A DNA stretch of 24,517 nucleotides from positions 1-24,517 of the IMG/VR virus record IMGVR_UViG_3300048015_000333; one strand, 5' to 3'. The first letter of the stretch is position 1. Each line of letters opens with the position of its first letter. The stretch comes from a virus. The position numbers and the translations under genes are program-made. Positions 1-6,991 of this stretch are shown in pieces. The notes under the pieces are model-generated. The model saw only the letters and a list, made by a program, of their open reading frames with translations. It ran no database searches and had not been told where the DNA came from.

Positions 1-1425
1 TCACAGCTTGTGGCTCCAGAGGCCCGTCTCGCCATAGGGGTCCGGGCGGGGCGGCTTGCCGAGGACCGGGCGGCTGAGGCAGGCATAGCGGGTCTCGTCG
101 GCGATGTGGTCCTCGGCCCGGGTGTCCAGGTCCTCGATCCGCATGGGATCATGCTGCAGGGCCGGCACCGTGCGGATGAAGTGCCGGCAGGTGTCGAAGA
201 CCACCAATCCCGGGCCGTCCTCGTCTCCGGCGATCCGCGCCCGCATCTGGTCCCAGCCGGTGAAGGCGCCCAGGCGGCCGACGCGGGTGTTGTCGGCGGC
301 CTTGAAATTCACGCCCTTCCGTCGAAACCGCTCTGAGATGGAGGACCCGTCCATGTGGGCGAAGATCGAGGGATCGGCGACGCCCATGGGGATCGGCTCC
401 CCCGCCTCGCGCTCCAGGATGCCCTGGGCCACGAACTCGGTCTCCAGGCGCAGGCCCTCGCCCGTGAGGGGATCCAAGCCATACCACTCGCGATAGCGCA
501 CCAGGGCGCCGCGCGGGATGACGTCGGCGCCGTCGACCCGGCGTTCCGAGGCCACCGCCCACCAGCCCACCGAAAAAGGCGCGGCGTACCCCCAGTCGAA
601 GGACCGGATGCGCGTCCAGTGCCAGGGGATGGGAAAGGGCTTCACCACATTGCGCGGCCGCCACTTGTCGAAGAACGCCCCCTCCACGGCGTTCCAGTCG
701 CCCTCCAGCCAGGCCCGCACCAGGGTCTCGGACCCCGATTGGGCGAGCCTGGCCACATAGGTCGGGTCCTGTTTCAACAGGGCGGGATTGTCCGGCAGGC
801 GGGCGGGGATGAACAGCCGCGTCAGAGTGAGGGTCGAGCCGTCGAAGGGGTTCGTGAAGGTTTCCGCCACCGGCTCGTTGGGCCCCGGATCGATATAGCG
901 CGCCTTGACCCAGGCGTGGCCCGCGCCCCCCGGATTGCAGGTGGCGCGAAAGCCGCAGGCCGCGCCCTCGGCGCTGCGCAGGGTGGCCTTCAGCTTGTTC
1001 ACCGGGCCCGGCGAGGGAAACTGCGTCAGCTCCTCCACATAGACCCGGCTGTAGGCGTGGCCCTGATAGAGGTCGGCGTCGGCGTCATTATCCAGGTGGC
1101 GGAAATAGAGGCGCGCCCCGCTCGGCCACTCGAAACATGACCGGCTCTCCGACCAGATCGCGCCTTCGGCCCCATAGATCTGCCGCGCCCGCACCAGGGT
1201 CGGCTCCAGGGCCCGGCGGGTCCGGCGCACCATCAGGCCCTGGGCCGCCGCGCCATAGGTCCTGGCGTGAAAGGCGAAGTCCCCCAGGGCCGCGTCGGTC
1301 TTGCCGCCGCCCCGCGCCCCGCCATAGACCACCTCGAAGTCCTGGGCGTCGACGAACCGCTGCTGCGGGCCCTCCTGCGGCGTCCACAGTCTCGGCGCGG
1401 CGGCGGGCGGCGGGGCGATGGACAC
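1..1425 (-). CDS. Phage terminase large subunit (packaging ATPase/nuclease)
   Basis: This is the motor that drives phage DNA into the procapsid and cuts the concatemer. The 474-aa protein is a usual length for the family. An N-terminal ATPase shows a Walker A motif, GGARGGGKT (residues 35-43), and a Walker B-like segment, VYVEEL, with acidic E131/E132. The CNPGG segment near residue 163 fits the coupling motif. The C-terminal RNase H-like nuclease has FDWGY (D277), a second acidic position in VADPS (D351) and a late D-rich segment (DTRAEDHIADE). The start is GTG at 1423-1425. The stop codon occupies the first three bases of the window, so the gene is complete. No small terminase is visible. 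It is the last structural gene on this strand in the window and is separated from the rest by an FkbM gene and a lipoprotein gene. Confidence 0.94.
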   Translation of the reverse strand: MSIAPPPAAAPRLWTPQEGPQQRFVDAQDFEVVYGGARGGGKTDAALGDFAFHARTYGAAAQGLMVRRTRRALEPTLVRARQIYGAEGAIWSESRSCFEWPSGARLYFRHLDNDADADLYQGHAYSRVYVEELTQFPSPGPVNKLKATLRSAEGAACGFRATCNPGGAGHAWVKARYIDPGPNEPVAETFTNPFDGSTLTLTRLFIPARLPDNPALLKQDPTYVARLAQSGSETLVRAWLEGDWNAVEGAFFDKWRPRNVVKPFPIPWHWTRIRSFDWGYAAPFSVGWWAVASERRVDGADVIPRGALVRYREWYGLDPLTGEGLRLETEFVAQGILEREAGEPIPMGVADPSIFAHMDGSSISERFRRKGVNFKAADNTRVGRLGAFTGWDQMRARIAGDEDGPGLVVFDTCRHFIRTVPALQHDPMRIEDLDTRAEDHIADETRYACLSRPVLGKPPRPDPYGETGLWSHKL

Positions 1426-1553
1426 GTATGCTGGCCCCCATCCCGGCCGCCCGACGTCGCCCCCAATTCACCCCCCGCGCGCTCTTCAGCTTTCGTTCAG
1501 GTTGGCTGGGGTTTCTAGCGACGGGGGCGAGGCTATTTGGACGTTAAAGGCTC
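1426..1553. other. Divergent intergenic region
   Basis: This gap of about 130 bases lies between the GTG start of the terminase (minus strand) and the ATG of the lipoprotein gene (plus strand), so it must hold or overlap promoters for one or both. I could not fix a convincing -35/-10 pair by eye. Confidence 0.4.
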
Positions 1554-2090
1554 ATGACCCAGACCTCACATCCCCTGGCGCGCGCCGTTCGGCCGGCCGT
1601 CGTCTCCCTGGCCCTCCTGGGCCTTGGCGCCTGCGCGACGGAACTGCCGGCCGGCCCCAGCCTCATGGCCATGCCCCGGCCGGGCGAAGACTATGGCGCC
1701 TTCCGCCAGCACGACGACTATTGCCGCGCCACCGCGGTGCGGACGGCCCAGACCACCCCGGGCGACGCGGCGGCCAACCACGCCGTGGGCGGGGCGGCCA
1801 TCGGGGCCGGAGTCGGCGCGGCGGCGGGCGCCCTGATCGGCAGCGCCAGCGGCGCGGCGGGGCCCGGCGCGGCGGTGGGCGCGGCCTCCGGCCTACTGTT
1901 CGGCGGGGCGCTGGGCGCCAATTCCGGCGACGCGGCCGCCGCCCGGATCCAACACCGCTATAATGTCGTCTACGCCCAGTGCATGACCGCCTATGGCGAG
2001 CGGATCGCCCAGCCCCGGCCCTATTACGCCTATCCCCGTCCCTATCTCGTCCCGGCCTATCCGCCGCCGCCCCCGCCCTATCCCTATTGA
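1554..2090 (+). CDS. Glycine-zipper outer-membrane-type lipoprotein
   Basis: The 178-aa protein has a lipoprotein signal peptide: a hydrophobic stretch at residues 13-25 and lipobox LGAC with the lipidated cysteine at 27. Residues about 77-125 form a Gly/Ala-rich glycine zipper (GGAAIGAGVGAAAGALIG and a second repeat), a motif that inserts in or packs against membranes. A conserved-looking YNVVYAQCM segment follows, and the C-terminus is Pro/Tyr-rich. Such proteins are common chromosomal envelope proteins in alphaproteobacteria and are not virion parts. It runs opposite to the terminase, and its stop overlaps the stop of the FkbM gene by seven bases. It is likely host-derived cargo or a moron. 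The exact function is unknown. Confidence 0.85.
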   Translation: MTQTSHPLARAVRPAVVSLALLGLGACATELPAGPSLMAMPRPGEDYGAFRQHDDYCRATAVRTAQTTPGDAAANHAVGGAAIGAGVGAAAGALIGSASGAAGPGAAVGAASGLLFGGALGANSGDAAAARIQHRYNVVYAQCMTAYGERIAQPRPYYAYPRPYLVPAYPPPPPPYPY

Positions 2091-3004
2091 GGGGCGGACG
2101 CCGGGGTTTCGTCGCGGATCAGGCTCAGGATCTGATCGGCCCGCGCCTTGGGCGCGAAGATGAAATTGTGCAGGTGAAAGGGGTCGACGCCGCGCGCGGC
2201 GCAGTCGGCGATTTCGGCGATCTCCACGAACCGCGGGGCCGCGTCGGCCGTCATGGCCCTGTAGCCCCGAGCGTGGAAGGCGTTGAAAATCTCCTCCAGG
2301 CGCGGATTGATCGTCACGCCGGCGGGCTGGTGATCGCCAAAGGTGATCTCCACGAACCAGATCGGCGGATGGGCTGACGACAGCATGGCCCCGGCGCCCT
2401 TGAGAAAATCCGCCTCGGCCCCCTCCACATCGACAATCACCAGACGGGTCTCGTCGGAAAACCGATCCCCGAGGGTCAGGTCCAGGGTCGAGACCGGAAC
2501 CAGGGTCGAATAGGTCTGGCCGCTCCAGCCCTTGATCAGGCTGGCGCCCGTGCCGCCGCCCCAGATCTCCATCAGGCCCGAGCGGTCCGCCAGGGCGATC
2601 GGATAGAGCTCGAACCGCCCCTCCCAGCCATTCACGAAGACATTGCGCATCAGATAGCGCTGATTGGTGGGCATGGGCTCGAAGGCGACCACGCGGCGGC
2701 CGCGATGGAGGGCGAGGCAGCAATAATAGCCGATATTGGCGCCCACATTGATCACCACCGCCACCTCGTCCAGCAGGCGCGAAATGTGCCGGGTCTCGAT
2801 CGGCTCGAAGGCGCCCCGCGCCATGTCCTCATTGCCGTTGAAGCGAAATCCCAGGACGGTCGGTTCGGGGATCCGCGCCAGGTCCCGCCGGTCGCGCCAG
2901 CTGCGATAGGCGGACGAGATCAGGGGCGACTTCGAGACCAGGGGCCTCAGCGCCCGGATCAGCCCCGCAAGTCCGCCGGCCGGCCGGGTCGCAACGGTCG
3001 TCAT
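2084..3004 (-). CDS. FkbM family SAM-dependent methyltransferase (copy 1)
   Basis: A 306-aa protein with the FkbM methyltransferase signature: SAM-binding motif I VINVGANIGYY (residues 84-94), an acidic motif II in AFEPMP (107-112) and the hallmark VDVEGAEADFL (191-201). Family members O-methylate sugars, polyketides or other small molecules. In phages and polysaccharide loci they are usually thought to cap or decorate surface glycans. The ATG start is at 3002-3004. The gene lies between the last virion-type gene (3214-3669) and the terminase, behind a pair of strong hairpins, which suggests insertion into the late region. A second, divergent FkbM gene is at 14183-14920. Substrate unknown. 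Confidence 0.9.
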   Translation of the reverse strand: MTTVATRPAGGLAGLIRALRPLVSKSPLISSAYRSWRDRRDLARIPEPTVLGFRFNGNEDMARGAFEPIETRHISRLLDEVAVVINVGANIGYYCCLALHRGRRVVAFEPMPTNQRYLMRNVFVNGWEGRFELYPIALADRSGLMEIWGGGTGASLIKGWSGQTYSTLVPVSTLDLTLGDRFSDETRLVIVDVEGAEADFLKGAGAMLSSAHPPIWFVEITFGDHQPAGVTINPRLEEIFNAFHARGYRAMTADAAPRFVEIAEIADCAARGVDPFHLHNFIFAPKARADQILSLIRDETPASAPQ

Positions 3005-3096
3005 TGGCGGGGCCTGCGCATGGGAGGGCTCTCGGAGTCCGGCTCTGAAGCCAGACCTTACCGCGCCGCGCCAGACTCGCCCAGACCGGGGCGCTA

Positions 3097-3144
3097 GAGC
3101 CTGTCCCGTTTTGATGGAACCATCAAAACGGGATTAACAGGCTC
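3097..3144. repeat. Nested inverted repeat (hairpin 1)
   Basis: An outer 8-bp stem (GAGCCTGT at 3097-3104 with ACAGGCTC at 3137-3144) encloses a perfect 13-bp stem (CCCGTTTTGATGG at 3105-3117 with CCATCAAAACGGG at 3120-3132) and a 2-base loop. There is no T-tract, so a canonical intrinsic terminator is not supported. It resembles dispersed intergenic palindromes. Confidence 0.85.
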
Positions 3145-3159
3145 GCTCGTTAAGATGGC

Positions 3160-3206
3160 GAGCACGATTCAACGTTTTGTCGTTTCCGACAAAACGCATC
3201 GTGCTC
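3160..3206. repeat. Nested inverted repeat (hairpin 2)
   Basis: A 9-bp outer stem (GAGCACGAT at 3160-3168 with ATCGTGCTC at 3198-3206) and a 10-bp inner stem (CGTTTTGTCG at 3173-3182 with CGACAAAACG at 3187-3196) with a TTTC loop. It has the same two-tier layout as hairpin 1, which lies 15 bases away. The pair sits between the 3214-3669 gene and FkbM copy 1. Confidence 0.85.
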
Positions 3207-3213
3207 CGGACGT

Positions 3214-3669
3214 CTAGGCGCCCGCCGATCCCGCAGGCGGGGCCGCCAGCCGCGCTTGCAGAGCCCGCGCCGCGCCCACGGTGGCGTCCAGGGTCTGATC
3301 GGTGGGGTCAAAGTCGGCTAGGGCCTGGCCGGGGACGCCCCGGGCCGCCAGGGCGGGGGCCAGATGCCGCAGGATCCGGGCCCGCTCGCCATAGGGATAG
3401 GCCCGAAGGCCCGTCCCCAGATTGACCAGGATCTCCGCCTGGCTCGCCGCCCGCGCCCGGTCAGGGCCGCTCAGGGCGTCCAGCCGCGCGCCCCAGGGAT
3501 CGGGCGTCGGCGAGGGCCCGGCGCCGGGGTTCAGCGCATTGACCTCGGGGGGGACCGCCGGCGTGGGCCCGCAGGCCATCTGCCGCCCCACTAGAAAGGC
3601 ATTGGCGTAGTCGCCCACATAGTCGGGACTTTTCAGCAGGCTCCAGTCCACATTCACGCCATCGGTCAT
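3214..3669 (-). CDS. Small phage protein, possible ejection-apparatus component
   Basis: A 151-aa protein that I cannot assign by a named domain. Its N-terminus (VDWSLLKSPDYVGDYANAF, then VGRQM) follows the W-x-L...NAF..GR pattern often seen in short podovirus proteins beside DNA-ejection genes. The rest is an Ala/Arg-rich, probably helical region with low hydrophobicity. It starts 3 bp after the stop of the DNA-transfer-like gene (3673), which suggests the same operon and a linked role in the internal core or ejection apparatus. Function is inferred from position only. Confidence 0.6.
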   Translation of the reverse strand: MTDGVNVDWSLLKSPDYVGDYANAFLVGRQMACGPTPAVPPEVNALNPGAGPSPTPDPWGARLDALSGPDRARAASQAEILVNLGTGLRAYPYGERARILRHLAPALAARGVPGQALADFDPTDQTLDATVGAARALQARLAAPPAGSAGA

Positions 3670-3672
3670 GGC

Positions 3673-4368
3673 TTAACCTCCAAAGGCCCCGAGGGCGTTC
3701 TGATAGGCGGAGGCGGTCGAGCCCCCGCCGCCGCCCAGGAAGCTCGATCCGCCCCGCGTCAGGCCATAGGCGCTCAGCGCATTACCGATCAGGGAATTGG
3801 CGCTGCCCGCCGCCGCGAGGTCCGCATTGGCGCTCGTGCTGGCGGCGCTGTTGTTGTTGGACGAGACGGCGTTGGCGTAGCTTTGCCCCGTGCCTGAGAG
3901 GGCGTTCGTGGCGCTGACCCCTGTCCCCACCACGCCCTGAAGGTTCTGCTCATATTGCTGGCCATACTGGTCGGCGAGGCCCGTGCCGTATTGGTCCAGG
4001 GCCTTCAGGGTCGCGCCGCTGTTCAAGAGGCCCGCCGACGCCTTGTTCTGCTGCGCCGCCTCGATCCCCTGGTCCAGGTTGAACTGATAGCCGGTGGAGT
4101 TGAGATAATCGTTCAGCGCCGCTTGGCTCGCCGCCGGGTCGCCGCCGATCCCCAGGAACCCCTGCAGGGCCGTATTGGCCGCGTCCCCCGCCTGGATATA
4201 GGGCTGCGCATTGGCGCTGTTCTGCTGATAGATCTGGCTTTGCAGGGCGTTATTGGCCGCCGCCGCTTGGCTTGCCTGGTTGGAGGCGTTGCTCGCCGCC
4301 CCGGCGCTGATCGCCGAGCCGGCCACGGCCCCCGCGCCCACGATCAGGGCCGGAATCAATGCAGGCAT
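3673..4368 (-). CDS. Putative phage DNA-transfer/ejection protein
   Basis: I chose the ATG at 4366-4368 (231 aa), because GAGGAGGG lies just upstream in coding sense and the open frame further up only shadows the neighbouring gene. The protein begins with a hydrophobic Gly/Ala-rich segment (residues 5-25), then an Ala/Asn/Gln-rich helical region, then QPYIQAGDAANTALQGFLG and GLLNSGATLKALDQYGTGLA (113-132). It ends in a Ser/Asn-rich tract and a polyglycine stretch. This layout matches a common podovirus family annotated as DNA-transfer or tail-tip proteins, thought to be ejected with the genome to help it cross the envelope. It overlaps the end of the upstream GNAT-like gene by 13 bases. Confidence 0.7.
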   Translation of the reverse strand: MPALIPALIVGAGAVAGSAISAGAASNASNQASQAAAANNALQSQIYQQNSANAQPYIQAGDAANTALQGFLGIGGDPAASQAALNDYLNSTGYQFNLDQGIEAAQQNKASAGLLNSGATLKALDQYGTGLADQYGQQYEQNLQGVVGTGVSATNALSGTGQSYANAVSSNNNSAASTSANADLAAAGSANSLIGNALSAYGLTRGGSSFLGGGGGSTASAYQNALGAFGG

Positions 4369-4850
4369 TTCGCCCTCCTCTTGGCGGTGGGAGACGCCTC
4401 CCAGGCGGCCCGTGTTAGAATCCATTGCCGCGCCGCGCCGAACGGGCCCTCGCGCCAGTCGCCCGCCTGGACAAAGCCGAAGCTCTTGGGCGGCCGGCTG
4501 CGCGGGTTGTCGCGCATCTCCAGCGTCACCACCGTCTGAAAGCCCAGCAGCCACACGGCGCCCAAGGCCTCAATCCCGGCGATCAGCGCCTCGCGTCCCC
4601 AGCCTTCCGGCGTGAAGAGGCTGTGCAGTTCGGCCACGAACCCCAGGGCGTCCTGGCGGATAAACAGATAGCCGCCGTGGTCGGACGCCAGGGGAAGCAC
4701 GTTCTCACGCCCCGCCAAGGCCCCGATCAGCGCCGGGTCCGCGTCTCCCATCATCACGCGAAGGGCCGGATGCGCCGCCACCGCCGTCCAGAACGCCGGA
4801 TCACGCTCAATGCGGACCCGTCCCCCGTAGCCTTGGCGCAGAGGGATCAT
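4356..4850 (-). CDS. Phage GNAT-fold acetyltransferase-like protein
   Basis: I chose the ATG at 4848-4850 (164 aa), preceded in coding sense by AAGGAG at a 7-base spacing. An upstream ATG at 4910 would start inside the R2 repeat and is unlikely. The protein resembles GNAT-like proteins found in podovirus tail regions. It has an HPALRVMMG start, a GGYLFIR strand, and ELHSLFTPEGWGREAL (roughly residues 75-90), which corresponds to the acetyl-CoA loop plus helix. Next come a V-T-LEMRDNPRS segment and SFGFVQAGDW. The role in phages is unknown; it could be enzymatic or structural. Codons for LRQGYGGR near the start come from a short dispersed repeat (see findings). Confidence 0.6.
   Translation of the reverse strand: MIPLRQGYGGRVRIERDPAFWTAVAAHPALRVMMGDADPALIGALAGRENVLPLASDHGGYLFIRQDALGFVAELHSLFTPEGWGREALIAGIEALGAVWLLGFQTVVTLEMRDNPRSRPPKSFGFVQAGDWREGPFGAARQWILTRAAWEASPTAKRRAKCLH
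4812..4838 (-). repeat. Short dispersed module (CGCCAAGGCT core) inside a CDS
   Basis: Read on the minus strand, this stretch begins CGCCAAGGCT and continues with a CGG-GGAC pattern. It matches the module at 18082-18107 at most positions. Here it lies in frame at the start of the GNAT-like gene and encodes RQGYGGRVR. Other copies are at 15411-15470, 20236-20298 and 20568-20599. Confidence 0.55.
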
Positions 4851-4896
4851 GGCGGGGCTCCTTGGAACGTTTGGGATCAGGGCGGGAGAGGGGTTC

Positions 4897-5047
4897 ACCA
4901 CAGATGACACAGATGGACACAGATGCGGGGTTGGGTGCGGTCCGCTCGCGGGCTTAGCGGCCGAAGGCGATTTAGGGCCTGCGGCGCCAGGCGCGCGGTG
5001 CGGCGCCGTCCCGGGATCTATCTGCGTCCATCTGTGTCATCTGTGGT
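4897..5047. repeat. R2 repeat, copy 1 (CACAGAT terminal inverted repeats)
   Basis: A 151-bp element whose ends are near-perfect 28-bp inverted repeats. The left end starts ACCACAGATGACACAGATGG; the right end is its complement with one mismatch. The interior is GC-rich and closely matches copy 2 (18163-18304) over GGCCGAAGGCGATTTAGGGC and the following GCGGCGCC/GGCGCCG hairpin. It fills the gap between the GNAT-like gene and the 123-aa gene. The structure is like a non-autonomous MITE or REP-type element, with no coding capacity. Confidence 0.85.
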
Positions 5048-5063
5048 TCAAAACCCCCGCGCG

Positions 5064-5435
5064 TCACGGGCTGAAGCCCCCGTTGTGCGGGTTGGTGATG
5101 GAGTAGGTGAAGCTGGCGAGGCTTGTCCCGCCATTATAGGTCGTGGTGATCGTGCCCGCGCCGGGGCCGATCAGATACCAGCCCAGGGCCTGACCTTCGG
5201 GCCAGGAGAAGGCCCCGCTATAGGTGTAATTGACCCCGTTCAGGGTGTAGCCCAGCATCGACCCGCCGCTCTGAGATGCGCTGACGGTGATCGAGCCGGT
5301 AATCCCGCTGAGGGTCTGGAAATTGGTCGAGCCGCCGCTGACGGCGTAGATGTTGGACCACGACACCGCCCCCGGCGTTCCCGAGCCCCCGCCCGCCGCG
5401 CCGGCGCTGGCCAGGGTCGCTATGGCGCCGGTCAC
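5064..5435 (-). CDS. Small Ser/Gly/Thr-rich tail-associated protein
   Basis: The preferred start is GTG at 5433-5435. It overlaps the TGA stop of the upstream fibre gene (5432-5434) as GTGA, a classic coupled start, giving 123 aa. An open frame further upstream only shadows the fibre gene. Composition is rich in Gly, Ser, Thr and Tyr with alternating beta-strand-like patterns (ITGSITVSASQSGGSMLGY, TITTTYNGGTSLASFTYSIT), as in small tail or fibre beta-sandwich proteins. I do not recognise a named family. Coupling to the fibre gene suggests a fibre partner, cap or chaperone. Confidence 0.65.
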   Translation of the reverse strand: MTGAIATLASAGAAGGGSGTPGAVSWSNIYAVSGGSTNFQTLSGITGSITVSASQSGGSMLGYTLNGVNYTYSGAFSWPEGQALGWYLIGPGAGTITTTYNGGTSLASFTYSITNPHNGGFSP

Positions 5436-6184
5436 GAAATCCCCGTCCCGCTGACGACCCAGGCATTGGCCGCCTCCTGGATCAAGGTGGCGAAACCCCA
5501 CTGCGCCAAGGCCACGTCCTTGCTGGTCGCCGAGCCTGCGATTTGCTGCGTCACGCCCGAGCCGCGCGTCAGGGTGATCGTCCCGGCCCCGACGTTCCGC
5601 ACCACGATGGCCGTGCCGATGGGAAAGGCGATGCTCGAATTGGGCGGGAGCGTCCAGGTCATGGCCGAGGCGTTATTCCCCCGCACCATCTTGCCGGCGT
5701 CGCCGAGGGCGAAGGTATAGGGGCTGTCCTGCTCGTTCACCGGCGCGCCCAGATAGCCCGCGCTGGTCGTCGAGAGCGAGGTCGCCGCCAGGGTCAAGTT
5801 GGTGGCCGTATCCCCCGCCTTGTTGAGCGGCGTAAACCCCAGGTTCCCCGCCGCCGCGCCGCTGGCCAGCATGGCCGCCGTGACTTCCCCCGAGCTGATC
5901 GTGGGCGCGCCATTGATCGGGTCCATGTCCGCGATCAAGGCCCCCGCCGAGGTCAGAAGCTGGGCCCGATAGGTCTCCGCCGGATTGAGGAAGATGGGGA
6001 CGAAGAGGCCCCCGCTGTCGGCCACCACGGGATTGCTGAGGGGCGTCGTCAGGGCCGCGCTGGAATAGACAGCCTGAGGCGTCGTCGTCCCCGTGGCGTA
6101 GAACTGCAACTTCGCCCCGGCGAGGGGCAGGCCATTGGCGTCCACGGCCCGGATCACGGGTTGGAGGAGAAGTTGTCCGGTCAT
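5432..6184 (-). CDS. Phage tail fibre / receptor-binding-type protein
   Basis: Start at the ATG 6182-6184 (250 aa). An upstream ATG at 6223 lies inside repeat R1 and is less likely. The N-terminal domain (about residues 2-92) has the well-known phage fibre pattern LLLQPVIRAVDANGLPLAGA, ...FYATGTTTPQAVYS, ...PLSNPVVADSGGLFVPIFL and YRAQLL...DMDPING. The middle contains an LGFTPLNKAGDTATNLTL repeat typical of fibres. The C-terminal domain (about 155-250) is beta-rich and ends AWVVSGTGIS. It probably forms a trimeric adhesin or an adaptor in the tail. The downstream gene overlaps its stop, so the two are probably made together. Confidence 0.78.
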   Translation of the reverse strand: MTGQLLLQPVIRAVDANGLPLAGAKLQFYATGTTTPQAVYSSAALTTPLSNPVVADSGGLFVPIFLNPAETYRAQLLTSAGALIADMDPINGAPTISSGEVTAAMLASGAAAGNLGFTPLNKAGDTATNLTLAATSLSTTSAGYLGAPVNEQDSPYTFALGDAGKMVRGNNASAMTWTLPPNSSIAFPIGTAIVVRNVGAGTITLTRGSGVTQQIAGSATSKDVALAQWGFATLIQEAANAWVVSGTGIS

Positions 6185-6216
6185 GGGGATGCCTTGCGGT
6201 TTCTGCTGACCCTTTC

Positions 6217-6351
6217 CCGTCATCCCGGAAAGGCGCGAAGCGGCTTATCCGGGACCCAGGAGACCGGGCGAGGCTTTAAGGTTCGCGGTTGAAAGATACG
6301 TTCCAGTCCCCTGGGTCCCGGCTCGCGGCTTCGCCTTGGCCGGGATGACGG
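6217..6351. repeat. R1 composite palindrome, copy A
   Basis: Bounded by CCGTCATCCCGG (6217-6228) and its complement CCGGGATGACGG (6340-6351). Internally, GGGACCCAGG pairs with CCTGGGTCCC around a GGTTCGCGG centre. It lies between the fibre gene and the 139-aa gene. Copies B, C, D and E are at 6827, 15298, 17939 and 20547. Confidence 0.85.
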
Positions 6352-6378
6352 AGAGGTTTTCGGGATGACGGCGAAGAC

Positions 6379-6798
6379 CTAGGCGCTCACCACCGCGCCG
6401 CTATCGACGGCATACCAGGACGACCCCGATCGCCAGACCGGAACGCCCGTGCCGTGGCCGGTGGATTCGCCCGCCTTGCAGCCGTCCAGGGCATAGGCCC
6501 AGTCGCCCTGATTGACGTTTGTGGTCGGCAGGCTCGCCACATTGGTCAGGGCCACATAGAAGGCGAGGCCCACATTGCCGCCGATCTCACCGCCCGCTTG
6601 CAGGCCGCCGCTGGCGATCACCTGCGTCGTGCTGGGCGCCGCCGCATTGGCCACGGTGAGCGCGCTCTCCACCTTGTCCGTCTGTCCACCGACGCGATTC
6701 CACAAAGCAAGCAGCCAGGATTGCCAGACTCGCGAGATCGTCTGTCCGGTCAGGAACGGCGTCGAGAACGGCGGGGCCGGGAGGGGTTGAGCGGGCAT
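6379..6798 (-). CDS. Small tail-associated phage protein
   Basis: Start at the ATG 6796-6798, preceded in coding sense by GGGAG at a 6-base spacing, giving 139 aa. The upstream in-frame ATG at 6840 lies in repeat R1. The N-terminus is Pro-rich, followed by an amphipathic helix (ISRVWQSWLLALWNRV, residues 21-36). The C-terminal half has a motif frequent in phage tail proteins: QGDWAYALDGCKAGES, then GTGVPVWRSGSSWYAVDSG (about 97-135). The cysteine replaces the usual R or N in the DGRKxGE pattern. It lies between gp10-like and fibre genes, so a role at the tail-needle or fibre attachment level is plausible but unproven. Confidence 0.65.
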   Translation of the reverse strand: MPAQPLPAPPFSTPFLTGQTISRVWQSWLLALWNRVGGQTDKVESALTVANAAAPSTTQVIASGGLQAGGEIGGNVGLAFYVALTNVASLPTTNVNQGDWAYALDGCKAGESTGHGTGVPVWRSGSSWYAVDSGAVVSA

Positions 6799-6826
6799 GG
6801 TGGGCTCCCGTGTTGTCCCCAAAATC

Positions 6827-6962
6827 CCGTCATCCCGCACGCAGCGCAGCGGAGATGCGGGACCCAGGGGACTGGGCGAGGCTTCAGGGTTCGCGAACCG
6901 CAGCGCGCGTTCCGGTCACCTGGGTCCCGGATAAGCCGCTACGCGCCTTTGCGGGATGACGG
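6827..6962. repeat. R1 composite palindrome, copy B
   Basis: Bounded by CCGTCATCCCGC and GCGGGATGACGG. It contains CGGGACCCAGG, a perfect centre palindrome GGTTCGCGAACC and CCTGGGTCCCGGATAAGCCG. This copy has no nested module, so it serves as the uninterrupted reference arm when comparing copies C, D and E. Confidence 0.85.
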
Positions 6963-6991
6963 GGAAGAGGCGGAGACCGCTCCCCGACCCC

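Noticed and set aside
3097-3206. Intrinsic transcription terminator
   Set aside because: Strong stems but no T-tract on either strand next to them, so I list them only as inverted repeats.
4369-4554. Upstream extension of the DNA-transfer-like gene to 4554
   Set aside because: The extra residues are an out-of-frame reading of the GNAT-like gene. The GGAGG-preceded ATG at 4368 is a much better start.
4897-5047. CRISPR array, suggested by repeated CACAGAT units
   Set aside because: The units are only 7-10 bases, overlap as an inverted repeat, and lack regular spacers.
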